Shown in pieces: positions 26,244-34,750 of a DNA stretch of 64,000 nt. Origin of the DNA: SZUA-448 sp045627185. GTDB lineage: Bacteria; Bacillota; Clostridia; Lachnospirales; Lachnospiraceae. The position numbers and the translations under genes were made by a program. Location: assembly GCA_045627185.1 (NCBI GenBank), contig JAZQNE010000066.1, positions 14,883 to 78,882 of the forward strand, in the 5' to 3' direction. Under the pieces are notes generated by a model, which saw only the letters and a list, made by a program, of their open reading frames with translations, was not told the origin of the DNA and made no database searches. Each line of letters starts with the position of its first letter. Position 1 is the first letter of the stretch.

Positions 26244-27425
26244 TTATTTAACATATTTTTTAAGTTCTTCAACCCTGTCAAGGCGCTCCCAGGGAAGATC
26301 AACGTCTGTACGTCCAAAATGTCCGTAAGAAGATGTCTGTTTGTAAATCGGGCGTCTTAAGTCAAGCATCTTGATGATTCCTGCAGGACGCAGATCGAAG
26401 CATTTCTGAACAATTTCAGAAAGTTCAATGTCCGAAAGAACGCCGGTTCCGAATGTATCAACAGCAACAGATGTGGGACGTGCAACACCGATTGCATATG
26501 AAAGCTGGCTTTCGCAACGTTTTGCAAGGCCAGCTGCAACTACGTTCTTTGCAACGTATCTTGCCGCATAAGCTGCCGAACGGTCAACCTTTGTCGGATC
26601 CTTTCCTGAGAAAGCACCGCCGCCGGGACGCGCATATCCGCCGTATGTGTCAACGATAATCTTACGGCCGGTAAGTCCGGAATCTCCGTTAGGTCCGCCG
26701 ATTACGAAACGGCCGGTAGGATTGATGTAGAACTTTGTATCGGGAGTGATGAGCTCTTTGGGAAGAACCTCATCAAAGACATATTTTTTAATATCTGCGT
26801 GAAGCTGCTCCTGTGAAACATCAGCCGAATGCTGGCTTGAAAGAACAACTGCATCAAGAGCAACGGGCTTTCCGGCTTCATCGTATTCAACGGTAACCTG
26901 GCTCTTTCCGTCCGGTCGAAGGTACGGAAGAGTACCGTTCTTACGGACTTCGGTAAGCTTTCTTGTAAGCTTGTGTGCAAGTGCAATAGGATAAGGCATA
27001 TATTCGGGCGTTTCATCGCTTGCGTAGCCAAACATCATACCCTGGTCGCCTGCGCCGATTGCGTCAATGTCAGCATCGCCCATCTTTGCTTCAAGGGCCT
27101 TATTAACGCCCATGGCGATATCTGCGGACTGCTCATCGATTGAAACAATGATACCACAGGTATTGGCGTCAAATCCCGCATCTGAGCTGGTGTATCCGAT
27201 TTCACGGATTGTTTCGCGTACAACCTTTGGAATATCAACATATCCGGCAGTTGTAATTTCGCCCATAACAAGTACAAGACCTGTTGTAATGGCCGTTTCA
27301 CAAGCCACACGGCTCATGGGGTCCTGTGCGAGCATCGCATCAAGAACGCCGTCCGAAATCGCATCGCATATTTTGTCGGGATGCCCTTCGGTAACTGATT
27401 CAGAGGTAAATAATCTTCTGTTCAT
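26244..27425 (-). CDS. metK: S-adenosylmethionine synthase
   Basis: 393 residues from ATG 27425, behind GAAAGGAAAAAT. Makes S-adenosylmethionine from methionine and ATP. Signatures present: FTSESVTEGHPDKICDAISD at the N-terminus, the ATP motif GAGDQGMMFGYA, and the P-loop-like GGGAFSGKD. Full family length. Single gene with its own promoter and terminator. The 5' leader of about 100 bases shows no SAM-I (S-box) features. Confidence 0.97.
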   Translation of the reverse strand: MNRRLFTSESVTEGHPDKICDAISDGVLDAMLAQDPMSRVACETAITTGLVLVMGEITTAGYVDIPKVVRETIREIGYTSSDAGFDANTCGIIVSIDEQSADIAMGVNKALEAKMGDADIDAIGAGDQGMMFGYASDETPEYMPYPIALAHKLTRKLTEVRKNGTLPYLRPDGKSQVTVEYDEAGKPVALDAVVLSSQHSADVSQEQLHADIKKYVFDEVLPKELITPDTKFYINPTGRFVIGGPNGDSGLTGRKIIVDTYGGYARPGGGAFSGKDPTKVDRSAAYAARYVAKNVVAAGLAKRCESQLSYAIGVARPTSVAVDTFGTGVLSDIELSEIVQKCFDLRPAGIIKMLDLRRPIYKQTSSYGHFGRTDVDLPWERLDRVEELKKYVK

Positions 27426-27529
27426 ATTTTTCCTTTCTCTCGTTCCGGAATAATTTGCAGACAAATATATGTCCTTCTCTGACTGAGATAACCGCAAAAA
27501 AGCCGGTGCACTTCCGTTCGAGCCTATGT

Positions 27530-27558
27530 ATTTTACATCAGGGGTATCCTTTTGTCAA
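27530..27558 (-). promoter_or_regulatory. Promoter of metK
   Basis: On the - strand TTGACA (27558-27553), 17 bp spacer, TAAAAT (27535-27530). Confidence 0.75.
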
Positions 27559-27613
27559 TCAGCCGTAACCGGTTGAAATCCTTGCAGCACTCCCAAAACA
27601 TTACCCATATGAA

Positions 27614-29170
27614 TTAGCCGAAATAAACTATGATATCTTTGAGTTCACTGCTGATAGCCGTGATTTCCTCAATGCTCTTTGCAAGCTGCTCAACTTCATT
27701 ATCAACGCTTGTGGTGGAAGCAGATACTTCCTCAACTACAGCCGCATTCTGCTCGGACTGTGAAGAAAGCTTCTGGATAACCTGATTGAGGTCGTTCTTG
27801 ATATAACCGAGAGCATTTGATTTTTCTCTGATATTATTCAGCTTGGTATCAATCGACTTGATGTTTTCGCGGAGTGCAGTCATCTTTTCGCGAACGATTT
27901 CTGCCTTCTTAAGCTGTTCCTTATTAGACTCTACAAGCTTTTCATTTGACTGGTTTGTCTTGTTCATCGTATCAACAATGCCTGCAATGATTGCTGCTGT
28001 TTCATCGGCAGATTTTGCCGAATCAAGAGCAAGTGACTTGACCTCTGATGCAACTACCGCAAAGCCCTTGCCGAATGCGCCCGCATGGCTTGCCTCAACA
28101 GAAGCATTAAGTGCAAGCAGGTTAATCTGTGATGCAAGGGAATTAATTGTTTTAACAATTGAATTGGCCTTGCGTGTGCTTTCTACGCCAAGTGCAATAT
28201 CTTCAGAGATATTATCAACAAGCTTCGTGTTGTCATCGATGCTTGAATTAAGTTCATTGATACTTGCTTCGGAAGCTGCAACATCGTTTTCAATTGTCTC
28301 AATAAAGGTGTTGCTTTCATTGATTTCATTATTAACGGAATCGATGCTTGCTGCGAAATCCTGCATGGATGCAAGTGCTTCCTGTGTTGCCGATGCCTGG
28401 CTCATTGCACCGTCGGCAACTGAGTTCATGGCCTTTGAAATCTCCGTTACTTCACTGCTTGTGCAGTCGGAAACCTCTATTACTCTGTCTGAGAAGCCGT
28501 TCAGTCTGTCGTAACTGGTGTTAAGCTTCGTCTCAAGTTTATTGGATACCTCACCAAGCAGACGGCGTGCAACAATAAGCATAACTACAAGTACAACAAC
28601 TGCTCCGCCGACAATTGCAAGTGCAAACGATGTTGCCGTCTTATTTACGGTCTTCTGGTTAATACCCGTGAACAGCATTCCGAAGAACTCACCGTTGTTG
28701 TAAAGCGGCATATAGCAGACGGTATAACTGCCGTTCATAATTTTTACGCCGTTTTTAACATATGTTTTTCCGGCGGAAACCTGTGCATAAATCTGTGAGT
28801 CGGCTTTTGTTCCGACAGCCCAGCCGCCCGCATCGTTCTTTATGTTTGTGAGAACACGCGTATCACCGTAAAATACGGTATGATAAACGTTCTCATCCAA
28901 TTTGTTCAGTTCAAGAAACAGATCAAGGGTGACTGCTCTGCCGTCACATGTAACAGTGGCTGTGGCTTCATCGTAAGTCCAGGATTTCTGTCCGTTTTCG
29001 AGGGATTCTTTGAGATGTGATGTGGCGATTTCCGCGTGATTACGAAATTCACGCTTAATCGTTGATGCACTTAGAATTACTGATAAGGTTCCAATGACGA
29101 GTACTGCAATGATAACTGAAATAACAACGAGATTCTCTAACTGTTTTGTGACCGTTTTAGTCTTTTTCAT
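27614..29170 (-). CDS. Methyl-accepting chemotaxis protein with Cache-type sensor
   Basis: 518 residues from ATG 29170 (AGAAAGGACATC upstream). First helix at about 14-38, an extracellular single-Cache sensor (about 40-175, YTVCYMPLYNNGEFFGMLF typical of the end), second helix at about 180-205, then a signalling coiled coil with the hairpin tip region ALNASVEASHAGAFGKGFAVVASEV. Detects small molecules outside and controls CheA. No che or flagellar genes in the window, so it is an orphan receptor. Length and heptads look intact. Confidence 0.93.
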   Translation of the reverse strand: MKKTKTVTKQLENLVVISVIIAVLVIGTLSVILSASTIKREFRNHAEIATSHLKESLENGQKSWTYDEATATVTCDGRAVTLDLFLELNKLDENVYHTVFYGDTRVLTNIKNDAGGWAVGTKADSQIYAQVSAGKTYVKNGVKIMNGSYTVCYMPLYNNGEFFGMLFTGINQKTVNKTATSFALAIVGGAVVVLVVMLIVARRLLGEVSNKLETKLNTSYDRLNGFSDRVIEVSDCTSSEVTEISKAMNSVADGAMSQASATQEALASMQDFAASIDSVNNEINESNTFIETIENDVAASEASINELNSSIDDNTKLVDNISEDIALGVESTRKANSIVKTINSLASQINLLALNASVEASHAGAFGKGFAVVASEVKSLALDSAKSADETAAIIAGIVDTMNKTNQSNEKLVESNKEQLKKAEIVREKMTALRENIKSIDTKLNNIREKSNALGYIKNDLNQVIQKLSSQSEQNAAVVEEVSASTTSVDNEVEQLAKSIEEITAISSELKDIIVYFG

Positions 29171-29370
29171 GGTGAAAGATGTCCTTTCTGTTTTTTTGAA
29201 CCTTATTTTTATATCGTCATAAAGCCCTGAAAATATAATGCTAAAAAGCGAAAATTTAATGAAATTTTTCAAAATGTGTGCTTTGTTTTTGCATTTTTGC
29301 AAATTGTCATAAAAAGCTTACAATTTTTCACCCGTCTCAGTCTTCCAAAGTGCCTCAAATACGGATTTTC

Positions 29371-29398
29371 TTGACATTGCAATTTGTTATGTTATAGT
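29371..29398 (+). promoter_or_regulatory. Promoter of the membrane protein/MBL pair
   Basis: TTGACA (29371-29376), 16 bp spacer, TATAGT (29393-29398). The 302-base gap 29171-29472 otherwise holds the AT-rich upstream region of the chemoreceptor gene. Confidence 0.7.
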
Positions 29399-29472
29399 TT
29401 AGGTTAAGATGCAGGCTATGGGAAATCAGTTCACCAACCGGCTTGCAGTAATTATTTGTGAGGTTAAACCAT

Positions 29473-30258
29473 ATGGATCAGAATCAGTTAAATGAGCTCC
29501 GTCTCGCTCTTATCAATCATAAAAAGGCAAGAAACAATCTTCTCTTTGTTGTGGCTTTTTCAGTTATTAACATTATTCTCCTTCTTGCAAAGGCTAGTCT
29601 TTACTTTCTCTTTACCGCAGAATTTCCCTATTTCCTTGTGGAACTCGGATTATACATGACTAACAGACTGCCGGGCGTTACTCCGGTGGACGGAGTCATT
29701 TTATCGGACACATTCCTGTACGTATTACTCGCAATTGCACTGGTAATCATAATCTTTTACCTCTGCTGCTGGATTTTTTCAAAGGACAGACGAAGCCTCT
29801 GGTTCATTCTTGCACTTGTAGGTTTTTCCCTTGATACGCTTTTCTGCCTGTATACACTGATTGGAAACTTTGATCTTTCAGAGCTCCTGAATCTGGCATT
29901 CCACGTCTGGGTTATTGTTTCCCTCGCTTCAGGAATCAAATCCGCCAATACCCTTAAAAAGTATGGCGACATAGAAACATTTATTAATAATCTTCAAAAT
30001 CTTTCGGCAGCCCAGAACTATCAAAATCCTGAGACCGACAACGAATACGGATATACGGAAACACCTGTAAATTCTTACGGTTCAGAGGCTCTGACGGACA
30101 CTCAGCAGCATTACCGTCAGATTATGGCCGAATATGAGGCACAGAAAGCCGCTTCCGCTAATCAGGCAGAATATGGAGCACAGCAGACCGCTTCCGCTAA
30201 TCAGTCCGAATCAAATGCCCCTTCAGAAAATTCCGAAAACGATGGCACAAATGTATGA
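29473..30258 (+). CDS. Multi-pass membrane protein with Gln/Ala-rich cytoplasmic tail
   Basis: 261 residues from ATG 29473 (GAGG nine bases before). Four predicted helices in the first 155 residues, then a hydrophilic tail with imperfect repeats of the form EYxAQxxASANQ and a Ser/Asn/Glu end. No family recognised. Its stop overlaps the start of the next gene by ATGA, so the two are translationally coupled. The tail looks disordered. Confidence 0.75.
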   Translation: MDQNQLNELRLALINHKKARNNLLFVVAFSVINIILLLAKASLYFLFTAEFPYFLVELGLYMTNRLPGVTPVDGVILSDTFLYVLLAIALVIIIFYLCCWIFSKDRRSLWFILALVGFSLDTLFCLYTLIGNFDLSELLNLAFHVWVIVSLASGIKSANTLKKYGDIETFINNLQNLSAAQNYQNPETDNEYGYTETPVNSYGSEALTDTQQHYRQIMAEYEAQKAASANQAEYGAQQTASANQSESNAPSENSENDGTNV

Positions 30259-31082
30259 AGATAACCATATTAGCCGATGATACTCTCGGTGCAGACAATA
30301 TAAAAGCAGAGCACGGCCTGTCCATGTATATTGAAACGGGCCGTCACAGGATTCTGGCGGATACCGGCCAAAGCGGCATGTTTCTTGAAAATGCCGCCGT
30401 TCTGCATGCCGATATCGCCTCTGTTGACACGCTTTTCTTAAGCCACGGTCATTATGACCACACAGGCGGTGTCCTGTCTTTTGCTGCGCTCAACAGTTCT
30501 GCTGCAATCTATATTCAGGAATCCGCATCAGGTTGCTTCCATTCCGAAAATGCAGATGGCTCCGGTACGCATTTCATCGGCACAGATCCTGCTGTTTTCA
30601 GTCTTCCGAACCTTCATGCCATAACCGGAAATCTTCGCATTGACAATGAAATCTCCATTTTCTCAGGTGTTACCGGAAGGCGCAATTTTTCATCATCGAA
30701 CGCACGCCTGTCCGTTCTTGGTACAAACGGCCCTTTTGCAGACGATTTCCTTCACGAACAGTATCTTGTAATTGAAACCGACGGCAAAACCTATCTTTTC
30801 TCAGGTTGCGCGCACAACGGCATTCTCAATATTCTTGATAAGTTCCGCGAACTTTACGGCAAAAACCCGGATTACGTTTTCAGCGGCTTCCACTATATGA
30901 AAAACTCGGACTACACCGAGTCCGAGCGTGAAACCATTATAGCTACCGCCAATGAACTTGCAGGGATGGACACAACCTTCTTTACCTGCCACTGCACTTC
31001 CTTCCCCGCCTACTGGCTTATGAAGCCAATCATGGGCGAAAAGCTGCACATTCTCTGCAGCGGATTTATGGTGAACCAGTAA
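30255..31082 (+). CDS. Metallo-beta-lactamase-fold hydrolase
   Basis: 275 residues. Metal-binding motif SHGHYDHTGG (HxHxDH) near residue 62, a later His in CAHNG and CHCTS. Resembles the archaeal and clostridial enzymes annotated as 7,8-dihydropterin-6-methyl phosphate synthase-like; the family is diverse and the substrate is not predictable. Cytoplasmic. Starts inside the stop of the membrane protein gene (ATGA), which implies a linked role. Confidence 0.9.
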   Translation: MKITILADDTLGADNIKAEHGLSMYIETGRHRILADTGQSGMFLENAAVLHADIASVDTLFLSHGHYDHTGGVLSFAALNSSAAIYIQESASGCFHSENADGSGTHFIGTDPAVFSLPNLHAITGNLRIDNEISIFSGVTGRRNFSSSNARLSVLGTNGPFADDFLHEQYLVIETDGKTYLFSGCAHNGILNILDKFRELYGKNPDYVFSGFHYMKNSDYTESERETIIATANELAGMDTTFFTCHCTSFPAYWLMKPIMGEKLHILCSGFMVNQ

Positions 31083-31105
31083 CCTTGGATGGTCAGATTT
31101 TCCCA

Positions 31106-31134
31106 TTGACGTATTTTCAAAATTGCGCTATATT
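31106..31134 (+). promoter_or_regulatory. Promoter of the structured RNA
   Basis: TTGACG (31106-31111), 17 bp spacer, TATATT (31129-31134). Transcript should begin at about 31140. Confidence 0.7.
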
Positions 31135-31139
31135 ACAAG

Positions 31140-31287
31140 CATCGGATATAGAGCCGGCCCGAAGGGTTCGCCCAACGGAGAGGCACAGAACATAAGCATC
31201 CGAATCCTGAGGAAATAAGTCCGAAGGTCACGGTAAATGCTGCATATTTCTGTCTCTAAACCTGCGCTTATTCGCAGGTTTTTTTAT
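31140..31287 (+). ncRNA. Unidentified structured RNA (riboswitch-like leader or small RNA)
   Basis: About 145 bases bracketed by a strong promoter and a perfect terminator and with no coding frame. Possible pairings are ATCGGAT with the later ATCCGA, AGAGGCACAGAA with TTCTGTCTCT, and AAGCAT with ATGCT, which together imply a compact multi-stem or pseudoknotted fold; purine-rich unpaired stretches such as CCTGAGGAAATAAG lie between. It does not match SAM, TPP, cobalamin, glycine, c-di-GMP, THF, T-box or SRP consensus as I remember them. It stands 80 bases before a TM1266-type regulator and an ABC binding protein, so transcription attenuation of those genes is one reading. Confidence 0.55.
31259..31287 (+). 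terminator. Intrinsic terminator of the structured RNA
   Basis: AACCTGCG pairs with CGCAGGTT around CTTATT, then a run of eight T from the stem into the tail. Confidence 0.88.
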
Positions 31288-31366
31288 TTCCGGGATATCT
31301 TCATTTCTTAAAGATTCCCGGCACAAGCACTGTCCCTACGTCCGAAACAAAAAAGGAGCGAATGCC

Positions 31367-31609
31367 ATGGAAACCCGAATTGCACTTATTGGAATCATTA
31401 TTGACAATCCCGATTCAGTTGAAAAAGTCAACGCCGCACTGCACGAATATGCGCAGGCCATCATAGGCAGAATGGGAATTCCGTACCGCGAGAAAGGCCT
31501 GAATATCATCAGCGTAGCACTCGATGCGGACAATAACACAATCAGTTCCCTTGCGGGAAAGCTTGGAATGCTTCCGGGCGTTCACGCCAAAACACTCTAT
31601 TCAAAGTAG
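31367..31609 (+). CDS. TM1266-family regulator (iron-only hydrogenase system regulator)
   Basis: 80 residues, AAAAGGAG ten bases before ATG 31367. A ferredoxin/ACT-like beta-alpha-beta fold: ETRIALIGIIIDN, a helix (VEKVNAALHEYAQ), IIGRMGIPYREKGLNIISVAL and a final helix LAGKLGMLPGVHAKTLYS. These match the small TM1266 family, named for its location beside [FeFe]-hydrogenase maturation genes in many Clostridia. No hydrogenase gene is in this window. Followed 34 bases later by the binding protein. Whether it binds DNA or a ligand is unknown. Confidence 0.88.
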   Translation: METRIALIGIIIDNPDSVEKVNAALHEYAQAIIGRMGIPYREKGLNIISVALDADNNTISSLAGKLGMLPGVHAKTLYSK

Positions 31610-31643
31610 GCCGGTTTTGTCCCGGCCGGAAACGCGAGGGAAA

Positions 31644-32621
31644 ATGAAGACAAAGAAATTACTGAGCCTGATTCTTTCAGGCATTCTTTGCGTGTCGCTG
31701 CTTTATGGATGCGGAAAGAAAGACCCGACACCCGTTGATATCAGCATAGGTGTCTTAAAAGGACCGACTGCCATAGGAATGGTCCGTCTGATGGAACAAA
31801 ATGAGGCCGGAAAGGCTTCAAACAACTACAATTTCACAATCGCAGGCACCGCCGATGAGCTCTCGGCCGCTCTGATCAAGGGCGATATGCAGCTTGCAGC
31901 AATTCCGTGCAACCTTGCATCGGTTCTTTATAACAAAACCGAGGGTAATCTGCAGATGCTTGCAATCAATACGCTGGGTGTGCTTTACATAGTTGAGAAC
32001 GGCAACACAATTCAGTCCGTGAGCGACCTTAAGGGGAAAACAATTTACAGCACCGGAAAAGGTACCACGCCAGAGTTCACACTGCGTCACCTCTTAAAAT
32101 CCGCCGGAATCGACCCGGACAAGGACGTTACCATCGAATACAAAAGCGAAGCAACCGAAATTGCTTCGCTCTTAAGTGATGATTCTGTCGGAAGCATTGC
32201 AATGCTTCCCCAGCCTTATGTTACAACAGTTACCATGAACAATCCACGGCTCCGGATTGCGCTGAATGTCACCGAAGAGTGGGAAAAGCTTGATTCCGGC
32301 TCAACAGTTGTAACAGGCGTTATTGTCGGCACCAGGGATTTTATTGAAAATAATCCTGACGCAGTTAAGGCTTTCCTTGACGAATACAAGGCTTCTACCG
32401 CTTATGCCAACGAAAATGTTGATGATGCAGCAAACCTTGTCGAGCACTTTGATATATTCAAAGCTGCTGTTGCAAAGAAGGCTATTCCCTACTGCAACAT
32501 TGTCTGTCTGACAGGTGATGAAATGAAAACAAAAACAGCCGCCTATCTGCAGGTTCTGTTTGATGAACAGGCTTCTTCAGTGGGCGGCAAGCTGCCGGAT
32601 GACGGATTTTTCTTCAAATAA
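31644..32621 (+). CDS. ABC transporter substrate-binding lipoprotein (NMT1/SsuA-like)
   Basis: 325 residues from ATG 31644 (GCGAGGGAAA upstream). Lipobox LLYGC near residue 21, then a two-lobed binding protein: VDISIGVLKGPTAIGM, DLKGKTIYSTGKGTTPEFTLRHLL and the hinge segments typical of the NMT1/THI5-like group that bind thiamine precursors, sulfonates or similar small compounds. Frequently encoded after a TM1266-type gene. Here no permease or ATPase follows; the gene ends in a hairpin. It must use a transporter encoded elsewhere. Ligand unknown. Confidence 0.88.
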   Translation: MKTKKLLSLILSGILCVSLLYGCGKKDPTPVDISIGVLKGPTAIGMVRLMEQNEAGKASNNYNFTIAGTADELSAALIKGDMQLAAIPCNLASVLYNKTEGNLQMLAINTLGVLYIVENGNTIQSVSDLKGKTIYSTGKGTTPEFTLRHLLKSAGIDPDKDVTIEYKSEATEIASLLSDDSVGSIAMLPQPYVTTVTMNNPRLRIALNVTEEWEKLDSGSTVVTGVIVGTRDFIENNPDAVKAFLDEYKASTAYANENVDDAANLVEHFDIFKAAVAKKAIPYCNIVCLTGDEMKTKTAAYLQVLFDEQASSVGGKLPDDGFFFK

Positions 32622-32629
32622 ATCAAATT

Positions 32630-32664
32630 GGAGACGGTTCTTTTTTACTCAAAGAACCGTCTCC
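32630..32664. terminator. Stem-loop between convergent genes
   Basis: Perfect 14-bp stem (GGAGACGGTTCTTT with its complement) and a 7-base loop. No strong U tract on either side, so termination may be weak. Confidence 0.6.
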
Positions 32665-32683
32665 ACAAACTGATACCACGGAG

Positions 32684-33223
32684 TCATTCTTTCACTGCCG
32701 GAGTTCCGGCATTTTTAAGCTCTCCAACAAATTCATCAAGTTCGGAATCATTCATGTTCATTTCATCCTTAAGCAGATTACGCTGTTTCATTGAATATTC
32801 GTAGATTCTGTACTTGCTTTCAAGGTTTTTTGTAAGGCTCATGGCCTTTGTGGGATTAACCATATCTTCTGCGGAAAGTCCCATTTTTTCCATGGTTCCC
32901 TGAAGACTTTCGCTGTTTGTCCTAAGAATGCTTGCAACACCGGAAATCACATAATTTTCCGACCTGTCAACGCCAAAATTTCTGAGCTTTTCAGCCTGGG
33001 CAACGGCGGTCTTGCGTCCAAAGCGGTTATATCCGCCAAAATCCACCTTCGGGCGGGATGATCCTTTTTCATAAACGTCCGCAACGGAAAACGCATCCGA
33101 AGACAGGGGTTTGACAGGCTCCACAGGGGTGTCAAGGGGTTTGTTCTCAACCTCCGGAATATCATAAATATTATATCCGTAATTGAGACCGGTATTCAAA
33201 TTTGTGTAGGCATCAATTCTCAT
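32684..33223 (-). CDS. Small hydrophilic protein of unknown function
   Basis: 179 residues, ACTGGAGAAAAAA upstream. No signal peptide or membrane helix. A Pro/Val/Glu-rich, probably disordered first third (DIPEVENKPLDTPVEPVKP) is followed by helices (about 70-179, EKLRNFGVDRSENY, MEKMGLSAEDMVNP, NLESKYRIYEYSMKQRN). I do not recognise a family; the style, with an N-terminus MRIDAYTNL, recalls Lachnospiraceae proteins of unknown role such as the DUF6033 group at 62225. Lies downstream of a promoter-like TTGTAT-17-TATTAT (about 33340-33368) and a hairpin. Confidence 0.65.
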   Translation of the reverse strand: MRIDAYTNLNTGLNYGYNIYDIPEVENKPLDTPVEPVKPLSSDAFSVADVYEKGSSRPKVDFGGYNRFGRKTAVAQAEKLRNFGVDRSENYVISGVASILRTNSESLQGTMEKMGLSAEDMVNPTKAMSLTKNLESKYRIYEYSMKQRNLLKDEMNMNDSELDEFVGELKNAGTPAVKE

Positions 33224-33271
33224 TTTTTTCTCCAGTCGGTGTCTCGCACCGGAAATAACTCAATAATGTAA

Positions 33272-33308
33272 CAAAAAAGGACAGCATTCACCAAAAAATG
33301 CTGTCCTT
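33272..33308 (-). terminator. Intrinsic terminator downstream of the two-component operon
   Basis: AAGGACAGCATT pairs with AATGCTGTCCTT around an 8-base loop, followed on the - strand by TTTTTTG. Could also act as an attenuator for the gene at 32684-33223, since a promoter-like site lies upstream of it. Confidence 0.75.
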
Positions 33309-33415
33309 AGCTTTTTAATTCATCCATGTACGGCCATAATACCACACTTCTTAAAAAAATACAAGTGGTATTTTTTGACAGTACAAAATGTATCTAAATT
33401 CGAATTCTATTTTAA

Positions 33416-34750
33416 TTATAACACGATTCTGATTCTTGTTCCTATTTCAGTTCTTGAAGTGATTTCGAAGTGTCCCTTGTGCTTGTCTACAATCCACTTG
33501 GCAATTGAAAGGCCAAGACCTGTGCCTTTGTAGCTTCGAACCTCATCCGAACGGTAGAAGCGTTCAAACATATGAGCAACGTCGGATTCTGCCATGCCGA
33601 TTCCGGTATCCTGAACCTGAAGGTACGGGCGGTCCTGATCGTTTTTGCCGACGGAAATGGTGATTTCATCCTTCTCAGCCGTATATTTTGCGGCATTGTC
33701 GACAAGAATACGAACTGCCTGCTTCAAGAGAGCCGGGTCGCAGTTTGCAATGATATTTTCTTCCGGAGCATTGAATTTATAAACATGCTGCTCATCAATC
33801 ATAAGCGACTCTTCATAGATTTCACGCATCATATCGGTCAGTGAAATTTCCTCAGGATGAAGCTCCGTCTTGCCACTGTCTCCGCGCGCAAGGAATAACA
33901 GCTGCTCAACAAGATATTTCATATGTGCGGACTCATGCTGGATAGCGGTAATTGACTCGTCAAGAACCTTTTCATCCTCACGGCCCCAGCGGGCAAGCAT
34001 GTTTGAGTAGCCTTCAATTACGGCAATAGGTGTTCTCAGTTCATGCGATGCATCGTTTACAAAACGGGCCTGCTGCATGTTAGCCTCACGCATACGCATA
34101 AGCAGATTGTTAATTGCAGCCTCAATGCTTGCAAGATCCTTGTCATTCTGAGTTACCTGAAGCGATTCCTCAGGGCTTAAGCTTGTAATTTTCTCCTCAA
34201 GGATATGATACTTGGTCTCATCAAAATCCATCTTGGAAAGCTCATCTGCGCGAAGCGCGATTTCATCTATGGGCTTCAGAATCCACTTGATTGATTTTGA
34301 ATCCCCGTGGATTCCAAGAAGGCAGAAAAGAAGCTGCACCACAAAGAGTGCCAGGCCGCCTGCAGCAGTCATACAAATAATGCTGAATACCGGCACTTCC
34401 ATAAGGATGACCTTACTCTTGTCCTTTACACGATAAACAAAAAGCCCGTTACAGTCTTCCCAGTTTTCCGCATAATAATCGAACTGCCTGATCAGGCCCT
34501 TCGGTTTATCTTTTTTTATTTCCTTTGCAACGTCCTTATCGACCTCAACCAGTCTGCTGGCATTCAGGTACGGACGGCCGTTGTTTTTCGCCATTTCAAA
34601 GGCAATCATGAAGGTGGCAAGGCACGCCAGGACCAGTATAAAATCAGCACCAAACTTAATGCCGACTTTCTTCCAGAACAGCTTGCTGTTGAGCTTGCGT
34701 GCAATGGATGTCATCTTGCGTGATTGTGATTTATTCTGATTTGATGACAT
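33416..34750 (-). CDS. Membrane sensor histidine kinase (OmpR-partner type)
   Basis: 444 residues. Helices at about 30-52 and 125-150 flank an extracellular segment of about 70 residues (no known sensor domain). HAMP-like linker, then HisKA with the phospho-acceptor in NDASHELRTPIAVIEGY and a full HATPase (ILVDNAAKYT, QDTGIGMAE, GTGLGLSIAKWIVD). Its start lies 20 bases inside the end of the response regulator, so translation is coupled. In the same operon as the UBA/DUF4342 membrane protein, which may take part in sensing. Confidence 0.94.
   Translation of the reverse strand: MSSNQNKSQSRKMTSIARKLNSKLFWKKVGIKFGADFILVLACLATFMIAFEMAKNNGRPYLNASRLVEVDKDVAKEIKKDKPKGLIRQFDYYAENWEDCNGLFVYRVKDKSKVILMEVPVFSIICMTAAGGLALFVVQLLFCLLGIHGDSKSIKWILKPIDEIALRADELSKMDFDETKYHILEEKITSLSPEESLQVTQNDKDLASIEAAINNLLMRMREANMQQARFVNDASHELRTPIAVIEGYSNMLARWGREDEKVLDESITAIQHESAHMKYLVEQLLFLARGDSGKTELHPEEISLTDMMREIYEESLMIDEQHVYKFNAPEENIIANCDPALLKQAVRILVDNAAKYTAEKDEITISVGKNDQDRPYLQVQDTGIGMAESDVAHMFERFYRSDEVRSYKGTGLGLSIAKWIVDKHKGHFEITSRTEIGTRIRIVL

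Noticed and set aside
27426..27560. SAM riboswitch in the metK leader
   Set aside because: Leader is only about 100 bases and lacks the S-box core; no other SAM-binding motif recognised.
31140..31287. RNase P RNA or hammerhead ribozyme, because of GAGGAAA and CTGAGGA stretches
   Set aside because: Far too short for RNase P, and the hammerhead stems do not form around the core.
33342..33378. Second terminator facing right (AATACCAC/GTGGTATT with a T run)
   Set aside because: Overlaps a promoter-like sequence for the - strand and follows no + strand gene; treated as an inverted repeat of unknown meaning.
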